64,000 bases of DNA from Paenibacillus algicola (GTDB lineage: Bacteria; Bacillota; Bacilli; Paenibacillales; Paenibacillaceae): assembly GCF_005577435.1 (NCBI RefSeq), contig NZ_CP040396.1:1067501-1131500 (forward strand), given 5' to 3'. A program made the position numbers and the translations under genes. Positions 41,758 to 50,557 of this stretch are shown here, piece after piece; the stretch's first letter is position 1; each line of letters starts with the position of its first letter. The notes beneath the pieces are model-generated. The model was given only the letters and a program-made list of their open reading frames with translations, was not told the DNA's origin and made no database searches.

Positions 41758-42982
41758 CGTTGGCTCTAGACCCGTCCCAGCGGCGCGATAAGTTCGGATT
41801 TTCGCGTTCATTTACTCCAGAACAGCCACAGCGGCGCAATGAGTTCGGATTTTCGCGTTCATTTACTCCAGAACAGCCACAGCGGCGCAACGAGTTCGGA
41901 TATTCGCGTTCATTTACTCCAGACCCGCCATAGCGGCGCAACGAGTTCGGTTTTTCGCATTCGTTGGCTCTAGACCCGCTGCAGCAGCGCAACGAGTTCG
42001 TTTTTTCGAGTTCATTTACTCCAGACAGGCCAAAGTGGCGCAATGAGTTCAGTATTTCGAGTTCATTTACTCCAGACCTGCCACAGCGGCGCAACGAGTT
42101 CGGATTTTCGCATTCGTTGGCTCTAGATCCGCCACAGTGGCGCAATGAGTTCGGATTTTCGAGTTCGTTGGATTAGGAACCGCTGCAGTGGCGCGATAAG
42201 TTCGGTTTTTCGCGTTCATTTACTTCAGACCTGCCACAGCGGCGCAACGAGTACGGATTTTCGCATTCGTTTACTCCAGACCCGCCACAGTGGCAGAATG
42301 AGTTCGGATTTTCGAGTTCATTTACTCCAGACCCTCCAAAGTGGCGCAATGAGTTCAGTATTTCGAGTTCATTTACTTCAGACCCGCCACAGCGGCGCAA
42401 TGAGTTCAGTTTTTCATGTTCATTTACTCCAGACCCGCCAAAGCGGCGCAACGAGTTCGTTTTTTCGTGTTCGTTGGCTCCAGACCCGTTCCAGCGGCGC
42501 GATGAGTTCGGATTTTCGAGTTCATTTACTCCAGACCCGCCACAGCGGCGCAACGATTTCGGTTTTTCGCGTTCATTTACTCCAGAACAGCCACAGCGGC
42601 GCAACGAGTTCGGATTTTCGAGTTTGTTGGCTCCAGACCCGCCAAAGCGGCGCAACGAGTTCGTTTTTTCGTGTTCGTTGGCTCCAAACCCGTTCCAGCG
42701 GCGCGATGAGTTCGGATTTTCGAGTTCATTTACTCCAGACCCGCCACAGCGGCGCAACGAGTACGGTTTTTCGCATTCGTTGGCTCTAGACCCGCTGCAG
42801 CAGCGCAACGAGTTCAGTATTTCGAGTTCATTTACTTTAGACCCGCCATAGCGGCGCGATGAGTTCGGATTTTCGAGTTCATTTACTCCAGAACCGCCAC
42901 AGCAGCGCAACGAGTTCGGTTTTTCGCATTCATTTACTTCAGACCCTCCAAAGCGGCGCAACGAGTTCGGATTTTCGCATTC
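41758..42982. repeat. Tandem array: 24 copies of a 51-bp unit
   Basis: I count 24 head-to-tail units of 51 bp. All share a core close to GCGGCGCAACGAGTTCGG followed by TTTTCG. Two forms alternate irregularly: sixteen with TTTACTCCAGA (some T variants) and eight with TTGGCTCTAGA-type starts. Since 51 is a multiple of three, long open frames run through both strands (17-residue periods such as NELENPNSLRRCGGSGV), but none has a ribosome-binding site. It lies between the 41681 stop and the convergent phosphatase gene's stop. Function unknown; not a CRISPR because there are no spacers. Confidence 0.92.
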
Positions 42983-42984
42983 AA

Positions 42985-44628
42985 TCAGCGCCCCGCACGA
43001 GTGCGGGTTTCCGCACTCCCCCGCGCCAAGTCCGGCGCGGGGGAGTGCCCGCCGACCACTAGCCAGTTGTGGTTCACGCTGGCGGTGATGCGGCCGTGGC
43101 TGGTGATGTAATCAGCCAGCAGCTCCACCATATCCATCGGAATATCCTTGACCACGGGCTTGTCCCGGAACATTTCAAAGTTGCCTCCGCCGCTCGCGCG
43201 ATAGTTGTTCATGACGACGTCAAAAGCTTGCTGATCTACGACGGGGCGGCCGTTATGCTCCAGGCGGGTGACCCGCTGCCCGGCAGGCCTGGAAATGTCG
43301 AGCGTGTACTCTATGCCTTCCCACATATCGTAATTGTAGTGCTGCGGCTTGGGCGCAAGATAGGCAGGGTGGACGATGATTGCCCCTGTGTCGTCCAGGG
43401 TGAAATATTGTGCTGATTGCTCCAATGCCTCCCGCAGGTCACGGCCGGAGATCCGGAGCACCTTCAAGGTGTTCGGATATACGTAAAAGGTGACAAGGTC
43501 CCGCATCGTGATCACTGCACCGAAGCCGGAGGAGCGGTTATCGAACAATGCTGTGCACGACACGTCAGCGCCTGAGACGTCCATCTGCACCCGGTTGATC
43601 CATTCGATGAGTGGATGCTCGCTCAGGCGGACCTCAGCCGGAGCATGAATAGACAGATCCCCGTCCACCTCGCCAATCGGCTGATCCAGCCACGCCTGGG
43701 TCAAGGCTTCCACCTCGCGGACCTTATCCTCTATCACGGGATCCGGCTCATAATCATCTGCCCCCATCAGCTCGGACTGCTTGTGAAGCAGCTTCCAGCC
43801 GTCCCCCTCGTTGGCCAGCTGCAGGGTTACTTTTCCAAGAGCGCGCCCTTCGTACCCGGGCTGCACGACACAGACGCCGTTCACCTCATACCCGGCAAGG
43901 CTTCGGTGCTGATGGCCTGTCAGCAGCACGTCAATCCCCGGCACCTGCTGACACAGGGCAATCCCGACATTTTCACCGGTCAAGGGCTCGGTAGGCACTC
44001 CAGTCTTGACATCCCGTTCCAAGCCGCCGTGGTAAGCGACAACGATCACATCGGCGCGCTCATGCTTCTTCATATGGTGCACCCAGGTACGTGCCGCCTC
44101 CACCGGATCACTAAAGGTAAGCCCTGCGATATGCTCCGGGCGCTCCCAGTTAGGAATGTAGGAGGTGGTCAGGCCCAGAATCCCGATCCGCAATCCGAGC
44201 GGCAGTTCCTTAATCAGGTACGGCGGGCCGAATTTCGGCTGGCCTGTTGCCGTATCCAGGATATTGGCGGACAACCAGGGGAAGCGGGCTTCCTTCATCG
44301 TACGCTCCAAATAGGGCAGGCCATAGTTGAATTCGTGATTACCGATCCCTGCCGCATCATAGCCGAGCTCATTCATACAGGCGATCACCGGATGGGCCGG
44401 CGTGGAGTTCACTCTGGCGTGATAATAGGTCAGTGGCGTGCCCTGCAGACTGTCGCCGCTGTCCATGAGCAGAACCTGCTTGTGCTTGCGGCGCTCTTCC
44501 TTGATGATGCTCGCTACCCGGGCAAGTCCGTAGCATACCTCGCTTTGATCTGCATAGCTTCGCGGCAGCAAACAGCCATGAACATCACTCGTTTGCAGCA
44601 GGATGACCTCACAGCGATGATCTTCCAT
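42985..44628 (-). CDS. Bifunctional metallophosphatase / 5'-nucleotidase (UshA-like, cytoplasmic)
   Basis: ATG 44628 follows GGAGAGAAAGG and gives 547 residues. The metallophosphatase domain has LLQTSDVHGCLLP, LLMDSGDSLQGTPL, GIGNHEFNYGL, VVAYHGGLERD and LLTGHQHRSLAG (metal-binding D/H/N residues). The 5'-nucleotidase C-terminal domain follows (DVSCTALFDNRSSG, RISGRDLREALEQSAQYF, RASGGGNFEMF). No signal peptide is seen. The last 20 residues after WLVVGG are unusual: the DNA there holds a perfect 15-bp hairpin and runs into the tandem array, so the native stop may have been lost. Confidence 0.9.
   Translation of the reverse strand: MEDHRCEVILLQTSDVHGCLLPRSYADQSEVCYGLARVASIIKEERRKHKQVLLMDSGDSLQGTPLTYYHARVNSTPAHPVIACMNELGYDAAGIGNHEFNYGLPYLERTMKEARFPWLSANILDTATGQPKFGPPYLIKELPLGLRIGILGLTTSYIPNWERPEHIAGLTFSDPVEAARTWVHHMKKHERADVIVVAYHGGLERDVKTGVPTEPLTGENVGIALCQQVPGIDVLLTGHQHRSLAGYEVNGVCVVQPGYEGRALGKVTLQLANEGDGWKLLHKQSELMGADDYEPDPVIEDKVREVEALTQAWLDQPIGEVDGDLSIHAPAEVRLSEHPLIEWINRVQMDVSGADVSCTALFDNRSSGFGAVITMRDLVTFYVYPNTLKVLRISGRDLREALEQSAQYFTLDDTGAIIVHPAYLAPKPQHYNYDMWEGIEYTLDISRPAGQRVTRLEHNGRPVVDQQAFDVVMNNYRASGGGNFEMFRDKPVVKDIPMDMVELLADYITSHGRITASVNHNWLVVGGHSPAPDLARGSAETRTRAGR
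43013..43048. repeat. Perfect 15-bp inverted repeat within the 3' end of the phosphatase gene
   Basis: GCACTCCCCCGCGCC (43013-43027), six-base loop, GGCGCGGGGGAGTGC (43034-43048). It is very GC-rich, and there is no T-run on the phosphatase strand. It encodes part of the tail after the conserved 5'-nucleotidase end. Confidence 0.85.
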
Positions 44629-44741
44629 ACCTTTCTCTCCTTTACCCATAGAATAACGGTGGAAAAAATAGAATCCAAAAGCGCTCTCGCAAGAGCCGCT
44701 AGAGCTGTAGCTAACGACATACTATCATATGAATGCTTTTT

Positions 44742-44779
44742 TTCTACAAAAACATTCCATTTTTTACATTCTCGTAACA
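44742..44779 (+). promoter_or_regulatory. Possible PhoP box before the phn operon
   Basis: TTCTACA (44742), TTTTACA (44762) and CGTAACA (44773) resemble TT(T/C/A)ACA PhoP repeats. The latter two are spaced about 11 bp apart; the first is 20 bp earlier. This is in the divergent 210-bp region before phnD and the phosphatase gene. Phosphate control of a phosphonate importer would be sensible, but the match is modest. Confidence 0.3.
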
Positions 44780-44860
44780 ATGGAATGACGAATGCTTAAT
44801 AATCGGGAGGTATACTGCTAGAGTATTCAACCAAATTTATACAAAGGTGGGGGACTTCGC

Positions 44861-45976
44861 GTGAAGAACAAATGGATGGTGCTTCTGAGCATGATACTGA
44901 CCTTCAGCTTGCTGACAGCCTGCAGCGGCGGAAATAACAGCGGGAACAGTGGCACAGGCGGTACCTCGAACGGAGCAGGAACGACAGAGACGCAGACAGA
45001 GAATGCTGAAGATACTACGAAGCAGGATGAAGGCAAGTCCATAGATACGCTCAAGGTCAGCTTTGTGCCTTCCAAGGATCCGGGCGAGATTATTACCGCT
45101 ACAGAGCCGCTTAAGGAGCTGCTGAAGAGTCAGCTGGCAGAACAGGGCTACAATGTAGGTGAGGTGCAGATTGACGTAGGGACTACGTACGAAGCAGTCG
45201 GCGAAGCGCTGAGCGCCGGGACGACAGATGTCGGCCTGATTCCAGGCGGAACCTATACCCTGTATGATGACGGAGCAGAAGTGATTCTGACAGCAACCCG
45301 GAAAGCACTCTCGATCGACTCGGACGTTGCGAAGGAATGGAATGATAACAAGCCGACTCAAGGGCTGGACAACGAGCAGGCTTCCTATTACCGTTCACTT
45401 ATTCTGGCAGGCCCTTCCGAGAAGGGAAAGGAGCTCGCAGCAAAGGTCAATAACGGAGAAGAGCTGACCTGGGAAGATTTGAACAGCGCCAGCTGGTCCA
45501 TCATGTCTACCTCTTCATCAGCCGGTTATATCTATCCGACGCTGTGGCTGCAGGAGAAGTACGGCAAGAAGCTGACCGACCTTGCAAAAGCAAACCAAGC
45601 GGACTCCTACGGCACCTCCTTCTCCCGGCTTGCGGTTGGACAAGCTGACATTATTGTCGTATATGCGGACGGACGCCGCGACAATGAAGAGAAGTGGACC
45701 AGTGAGTACGGCGGCAAAGCAAGCATTTGGGAAGACACGAATGTGATTGGTGTGACCCAGCCGATTTTTAACGATACCGTAAGCGTGAGCAAGAATTCTC
45801 CGATTATGAACGAGGAGCTGAAGAAGGCGCTTCAGGATGCGTTCATGGCGATCGCGGGAACAGAGGAAGGCAAGCAGGTCATTGCGATCTATTCTCACGA
45901 AGGCTATCAAGTGGCCCAATCCTCCGATTACGACGGGGAACGTGAGGCTCAAGAGCTGATCCGCAGCATGAAATAA
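44861..45976 (+). CDS. phnD: Phosphonate/phosphite-type ABC transporter substrate-binding lipoprotein
   Basis: The GTG start follows AGGTGGGGG. The product has a lipobox (LLTACSGG, Cys about 21), a Ser/Gly/Thr-rich tether, and a PhnD-type periplasmic-binding domain: TLKVSFVPSKDPGEI, the AGTTDVGLIPGGTYTLYD ligand-loop region, and SSSAGYIYPTLWLQEKYG. It binds phosphonate, phosphite or a related oxyanion outside the membrane and hands it to the PhnE permeases. It is the first gene of phnD-phnC-phnE-phnE. Confidence 0.9.
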   Translation: MKNKWMVLLSMILTFSLLTACSGGNNSGNSGTGGTSNGAGTTETQTENAEDTTKQDEGKSIDTLKVSFVPSKDPGEIITATEPLKELLKSQLAEQGYNVGEVQIDVGTTYEAVGEALSAGTTDVGLIPGGTYTLYDDGAEVILTATRKALSIDSDVAKEWNDNKPTQGLDNEQASYYRSLILAGPSEKGKELAAKVNNGEELTWEDLNSASWSIMSTSSSAGYIYPTLWLQEKYGKKLTDLAKANQADSYGTSFSRLAVGQADIIVVYADGRRDNEEKWTSEYGGKASIWEDTNVIGVTQPIFNDTVSVSKNSPIMNEELKKALQDAFMAIAGTEEGKQVIAIYSHEGYQVAQSSDYDGEREAQELIRSMK

Positions 45977-46096
45977 AGCAGCAAGCACAATGAGAAGGAA
46001 GAATATCGTTATGGAGGACATCGTGAATCATGATGTTCTCTCTTTTTTCGTAAACCGTGAAATTCCAAAATAACGGCTAAAGGATTGAGTATACCT

Positions 46097-46879
46097 ATGA
46101 TTCAATTCATGGATGTCAGTAAAACGTATCCCAACGGCACCATTGCGCTCAGCAACATTCATTTGACGATTGAGCAGGGGGAATTCGTGGCCGTAATCGG
46201 TCTCTCCGGTGCGGGCAAATCAACATTGATTCGCTGCATCAACCGTATTCACGAGATTAGCCAAGGAACACTGCTAGTCGATAATGTGGACGTGTCGAGG
46301 CTAAAAGGACGCCATATCCGCAAATTCCGGCGCCGCATCGGCATGATCTTCCAGTCTTTTAATCTGGTGACGCGGACGACGGTGCTGAATAATGTTCTCG
46401 TGTCCTTTGTTCCAGAGCTTCCGATGTGGCGCAAGCTGACCGGCGTGTTTACAAAGCTACAAAAGGTGAAGGCACTGGAGGCGCTCGACAAGGTCGGCAT
46501 TCTGGACAAGGCCTTTATCCGGGTGGATCAGCTGTCCGGCGGGCAGCAGCAGCGGGTGGCGCTGGCGCGCACCCTGGCCCAGAGCCCTGATATTATCCTG
46601 GCGGATGAGCCGATCGCTTCGCTGGACCCGGTTACGGCGCGCATTGTGATGGATGACTTCAAGAACATTAACCGCGACCTGGACATTTCTGTCATCATGA
46701 ACATTCACCACGTCGAAATCGCGCTGGAGTATGCAGACCGCATCATTGGCATCCGCAAGGGTGAGGTTGTGTTCGACGGTCCGGCGTCCATGGTGACGCA
46801 GAGCATCCTTCAGGAGATTTACGGCGGCAAATGGGAGGCGGAGAAAGCCAGTATGGAGGAGCAGGCAGCCTATGTTTGA
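46097..46879 (+). CDS. phnC: Phosphonate-type ABC transporter ATPase
   Basis: The ATP-binding subunit has Walker A GLSGAGKSTLIRC, Q-loop FQSFNLV, signature LSGGQQQRVALARTL, Walker B IILADEPIASLDP and H-loop NIHHVEIA. I chose ATG 46097 (MIQFMDVSKTYPNG); a TTG four codons earlier is closer to the AAAGGA site, so the start is not certain. Its stop overlaps the next gene by 8 bp, showing coupled translation. Confidence 0.92.
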   Translation: MIQFMDVSKTYPNGTIALSNIHLTIEQGEFVAVIGLSGAGKSTLIRCINRIHEISQGTLLVDNVDVSRLKGRHIRKFRRRIGMIFQSFNLVTRTTVLNNVLVSFVPELPMWRKLTGVFTKLQKVKALEALDKVGILDKAFIRVDQLSGGQQQRVALARTLAQSPDIILADEPIASLDPVTARIVMDDFKNINRDLDISVIMNIHHVEIALEYADRIIGIRKGEVVFDGPASMVTQSILQEIYGGKWEAEKASMEEQAAYV

Positions 46880-47687
46880 TAAAATCTTTCCTCCCCGCAC
46901 CATCACCTTGCCCAGCGGCAAAACCGTCCAGCAAAAAGCGTCCCGCCTGCCGCTGATCGCCCTGGTGCTGCTGGTGCTGACTGTATGGTCTGCTGAGTTT
47001 ACAGGCTTCAGCTTCCGTGTGCTGGCGACCCGATTTCACGAGTTTTTTACCATTCTTCTGAACATGATTCCACCGGATTGGAGCAGCCTGCCCAGCATCT
47101 GGGGCCCATTGCTGGATACGATCAAAATGTCGCTGCTGGGCTCAATCATCGGCTCTCTGGTGGCTCTGCCGGTGGCTCTTGCGGCTTCATCCAACATTAT
47201 TCCCTCCAAGCTGCTCACGTTTATTAGCAAAATTGTGCTCAGTCTGCTGCGCACCCTGCCGACCCTGGTCTCGGCCCTGATCGCCACATTCGTGTTCGGC
47301 CTGGGACCGATGGCAGGAACGGTAGCGATTACGCTGTTCACCATCTCCTATGTCGGCAAGCTGCTGTATGAACAGATCGAGAATGTTGATATGAGCCCCT
47401 TCGAGGCGATGGAGTCGGTCGGGATGACAAGAATTCAAGCCTTCCGCTTCGCAGTCCTTCCACAGGTGCTGCCAGGATACATTTCAACATCGCTGTACTG
47501 CTTTGAGGGCAACGTCCGCTATGCAGCCATCCTGGGCTTTGTAGGTGCCGGCGGCATCGGACTGCTGATCAATGAAGGTCTGGGCTGGCGCGATTATCCG
47601 GCGGTCGGGATGATTGTTCTCGTGCTGATCGGGACGGTCTATCTGATCGAACGAGCCAGCGAGCATTTCCGCAAAAAGCTGATCTAA
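46872..47687 (+). CDS. phnE: Phosphonate-type ABC transporter permease 1
   Basis: The 271-residue product has about six membrane helices and the binding-protein-dependent permease loop (EAMESVGMTRIQAFRFAVLP then QVLPGYISTS). The family end VRYAAILGFVGAGGIGLLIN follows. Its ATG lies inside the end of phnC. It forms a channel with the second PhnE. Confidence 0.9.
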   Translation: MFDKIFPPRTITLPSGKTVQQKASRLPLIALVLLVLTVWSAEFTGFSFRVLATRFHEFFTILLNMIPPDWSSLPSIWGPLLDTIKMSLLGSIIGSLVALPVALAASSNIIPSKLLTFISKIVLSLLRTLPTLVSALIATFVFGLGPMAGTVAITLFTISYVGKLLYEQIENVDMSPFEAMESVGMTRIQAFRFAVLPQVLPGYISTSLYCFEGNVRYAAILGFVGAGGIGLLINEGLGWRDYPAVGMIVLVLIGTVYLIERASEHFRKKLI

Positions 47688-47704
47688 GGGAGACATGAAC
47701 GCTC

Positions 47705-48511
47705 ATGAATCATATTGAAAAACAGCTGCTGACAGCACCTCGAAACCATCTGTATCTTTCCTTCATCGCCGCGATCGTGATCGGGCTGTTTCTGTGGTCT
47801 CTGACGGCTGTGAATGTCAGCAACATTGAAGAGGGCGGCCTTGCTATCGCCCGAAATATTCTGTACGGACTCACGCATCCCGACACCGAGCTGTTATTTA
47901 ACGTGTCCAGGCAAAGTGTGCTGTTTTTGCTGGCAGAGACGCTGGCGATTGCGTTTCTGGGCACGATCGTCGGTGCCTTTCTGGCGGTGCCGCTCGCCTT
48001 TCTCGCGGCATCAAATCTGGTGCCCAAGCCGGTGTCCTGGATCACCCGACTGCTCCTGATCATGATCCGCACGCTTCCTGCGCTTGTGTATGGCCTGATG
48101 TTTATCCGCGTCACGGGGCCCGGTCCCTTTGCCGGTGTGCTGACAGTCGGGTTAACCTCGATCGGTATGCTTGCAAAGCTGTATGTGGATGCCATCGAAG
48201 AGCTCGACAAGCGGGTGCTGGAGTCCATGACCTCGGTCGGCTGCAGCACCCTGGACAAGATTCGCTTCGGCGTGATGCCGCAGCTGTTATCTGTATTCGC
48301 CTCCGTCATGATTTACCGCTTTGATATGAACATGCGGGAAGCCTCGATATTGGGTCTGGTCGGTGCCGGCGGCATCGGGGCTCCGTTGATTTTTGCGATG
48401 CGGGGGTACAAATGGGATCAGGTAGGCTCGATTCTGATCGGGCTGGTTGTCCTTATTCTGATCATCGAGCTCTTGTCGAATCAGCTTCGGGCTAAGCTCG
48501 TCAAGGGATAA
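47705..48511 (+). CDS. phnE: Phosphonate-type ABC transporter permease 2
   Basis: The 268-residue product resembles permease 1, with the same six-helix layout, coupling loop (LESMTSVGCSTLDKIRFGVM) and MREASILGLVGAGGIGAPLI. It starts 17 bp after permease 1. Two PhnE proteins in tandem suggest a heterodimeric channel. No C-P lyase (phnG-M) or phosphite dehydrogenase gene follows in the window. Confidence 0.9.
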   Translation: MNHIEKQLLTAPRNHLYLSFIAAIVIGLFLWSLTAVNVSNIEEGGLAIARNILYGLTHPDTELLFNVSRQSVLFLLAETLAIAFLGTIVGAFLAVPLAFLAASNLVPKPVSWITRLLLIMIRTLPALVYGLMFIRVTGPGPFAGVLTVGLTSIGMLAKLYVDAIEELDKRVLESMTSVGCSTLDKIRFGVMPQLLSVFASVMIYRFDMNMREASILGLVGAGGIGAPLIFAMRGYKWDQVGSILIGLVVLILIIELLSNQLRAKLVKG

Positions 48512-48642
48512 CCTCATCGAGAGAGGCGTTAGGAAATTGAAGAGTTGCTGCGGCGGGTGCTAGAATGGAGGCAAGAGTTCTGGCAGCGGGACATCGCCCT
48601 CGATAAGGTCCGCTGTACACGCAAACAAGGAGAGGATACATC

Positions 48643-49527
48643 ATGGTTATTTCACCGGGACAAGCTTCCGTCGGCTTTATTGGCCTGGGCGTTATGGGTC
48701 ACAGTATGGCTGGGCATATCTTAGCAGGCGGCTATGATCTGCATGTGTACACCCGAACCGCATCCAAGGCCGAAGAGCTGACAGGGCGCGGCGCTGTGTG
48801 GCAGGAGACACCGGCCAAGCTGGCGCAGGCCTGTGACATCATCCTTACAATGGTAGGCTATCCGCAGGATGTCGAGGAGCTGTATTTAGGGGAAGATGGC
48901 TTGATTGCCAATGCCCGTCACGGAGCTTATTTGCTGGATATGACCACGTCGAGTCCCGCACTGGCCCGCCGGATCGGGGAAGCGGCGGACAAGCGCGGCC
49001 TGCATGCGCTGGATGCGCCGGTATCCGGCGGGGATATCGGTGCCCGCGAAGGCCGCCTGTCTATTATGATCGGCGGTGAAGCAGAGGATGTAGAGGTGCT
49101 GCGCCCGATCCTGTCCTTGATGGGGCGGCAGATTGTACATCAGGGGCCGGCAGGAGCGGGACAGCATACGAAGATGTGCAATCAGATTGCAATTGCCTCC
49201 AACATGATGGGCGTGTGTGAGGCTATGGCGTATGCCGAAAGCGCCGGGCTGGATCCGCAGACCGTGCTGAAGAGCATTGAGAGCGGGGCCGCAGGCAGCT
49301 GGTCTCTGAGCAATCTGGCCCCCCGCATCATCGCAGGAGATCTGGCGCCGGGCTTCTACATCAAGCATTTTATCAAGGATATGGGCATCGCCCTGGAATC
49401 CGCGAAGGAGATGAACGTGAGCACGCCGGGGCTGTCGCTGGCAGAAGCGCTGTACCGCCAGCTGGCGGAGAAGGGCTATCAGGATCAAGGGACTCAGGCG
49501 CTGATCCGTTATTACAGCAGCATGTAG
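48643..49527 (+). CDS. Beta-hydroxyacid dehydrogenase (NAD(P)-dependent, GarR/HIBADH family)
   Basis: The 294-residue product has a Rossmann start (SVGFIGLGVMGHSMAGHILA), the substrate-binding motif DAPVSGGDIGAREGRLSIMI, and the catalytic lysine helix GAGQHTKMCNQIAIASNMMG (Lys in HTKMCNQ). The family oxidises 3-hydroxyisobutyrate, tartronate semialdehyde or related substrates, and some members act on phosphonates. It lies 130 bp after phnE and has its own AAGGAGAGG site, so it may share the operon. The substrate is not clear. Confidence 0.88.
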   Translation: MVISPGQASVGFIGLGVMGHSMAGHILAGGYDLHVYTRTASKAEELTGRGAVWQETPAKLAQACDIILTMVGYPQDVEELYLGEDGLIANARHGAYLLDMTTSSPALARRIGEAADKRGLHALDAPVSGGDIGAREGRLSIMIGGEAEDVEVLRPILSLMGRQIVHQGPAGAGQHTKMCNQIAIASNMMGVCEAMAYAESAGLDPQTVLKSIESGAAGSWSLSNLAPRIIAGDLAPGFYIKHFIKDMGIALESAKEMNVSTPGLSLAEALYRQLAEKGYQDQGTQALIRYYSSM

Positions 49528-49548
49528 CTGTACACCGTGCTCTATATG

Positions 49549-49590
49549 CAAGCATTTTCTGCACTAGCCCGCAGGAAATGCTTTTTTTTG
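49549..49590 (+). terminator. Rho-independent terminator
   Basis: AAGCATTTTCTGC pairs with GCAGGAAATGCTT, followed by TTTTTTT. It closes the phn-dehydrogenase unit. Confidence 0.9.
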
Positions 49591-49622
49591 ACGTGGTCCC
49601 AAAACGGTGTCACCCCTCCCCC

Positions 49623-50504
49623 TTACCCCCAGGGACGATGCATTTCATCGCCATGCCAGCTCTCTCCCGGTTCAGCACCGGGACTAACGCGGGCGCGGAA
49701 GGCGGCAGGCGATAGCCCGACATGCCGGGTGAAGGCTTTGTTGAAGTAAGAGCTGTCACAGTAGCCCAGCTCGTCGGCGATTGCGCTGACGCTCATCGAA
49801 GTGTTCTCCAGCAAATCCTTAGCCGCCTTCAGGCGCAGCCGAATTTGAAAATCGAGCGGGGTCACGCCAGTAGCCTCTTTAAACAAGGCCAGGGTATAGT
49901 TCGGAGAGCGTCCAATCAGGCGGGCCAGCTGTGCAAGCGGGATGCTTTCCCGGTAATGGGCGGCAATGTAGTCTTCGATGTGAGCGGCGAAGATTTTTTT
50001 GCGCTTGGGGAGGGGTGGCGCCTTAAGCCTGCGGTCCAGCATACCGAGAAACTGAATAAACAAGCCAAGCTGCATGATCCGGCTGCCTTCGCTGCGGTCC
50101 AGGCTGCAGCGGTACATGGAGTGAAAGCAGGCTTTAAAGGGATCCAGCGGCTCCACGGACTGTACATGATACCGGGAGCGGATCAGAAAGGGCAGCTCAA
50201 AGCCGGGGAGGGTGCCGCTGAAGAACACCGCGTATTTCTGATGCAGCGTGTCTGCGGCATTGTAGGCTTCCCGCAGCGTACCTTTGGGAATGAAGAGCAG
50301 GTCTCCCTTCTGCGCGGTGTAGGGCTCTCCATTCAGCCGATAGTGAAGCCTGCCTGCCGTAATCAGCACAAAAATGTTGGATTCCACCTGAACGAGCCGA
50401 TTTCTCCAGCACGGGGTGAAGTCGTCAAAGGTGGTATTCATCACGGTCAGCACGCAGCTCAGCTCCTTCAGATCCAGTGTGAGTATATACAATAATCGTA
50501 ACAT
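49623..50504 (-). CDS. AraC-family transcriptional regulator
   Basis: The product has an N-terminal cupin-like sensor (VLITAGRLHYRLNGEPYTAQ, GDLLFIPKGTLREAYN) and a C-terminal double helix-turn-helix (SIPLAQLARLIGRSPNYTLA; LGYCDSSYFNKAFTRHVGLS, ending PAAFRAR). The start is uncertain: ATG 50504 has GAGG four bases upstream; a GTG about 18 codons later has AAGGAG. It is divergent from the sulfatase gene, with about 50 bp between, and probably controls it in response to a sugar-type signal. Confidence 0.88.
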   Translation of the reverse strand: MLRLLYILTLDLKELSCVLTVMNTTFDDFTPCWRNRLVQVESNIFVLITAGRLHYRLNGEPYTAQKGDLLFIPKGTLREAYNAADTLHQKYAVFFSGTLPGFELPFLIRSRYHVQSVEPLDPFKACFHSMYRCSLDRSEGSRIMQLGLFIQFLGMLDRRLKAPPLPKRKKIFAAHIEDYIAAHYRESIPLAQLARLIGRSPNYTLALFKEATGVTPLDFQIRLRLKAAKDLLENTSMSVSAIADELGYCDSSYFNKAFTRHVGLSPAAFRARVSPGAEPGESWHGDEMHRPWG

Positions 50505-50557
50505 TTTACCTCAACGCCAACAATGGATTCCGATATACTCAATGCGAGGTGATGAAT

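Noticed and set aside
41606..42961. Long open frames on both strands through the 51-bp array, which could be called repeat proteins
   Set aside because: They lack ribosome-binding sites and plausible starts, occur on both strands at once and follow simply from a unit length divisible by three.
41758..42982. CRISPR array
   Set aside because: Units are contiguous and similar over their whole length; there are no unique spacers and no cas genes.
43069..44799. Plus-strand frames antisense to the 5'-nucleotidase-type phosphatase gene (394 and 115 codons)
   Set aside because: The minus-strand gene has complete catalytic motifs. The plus-strand frames show no family features and follow from its codon usage.
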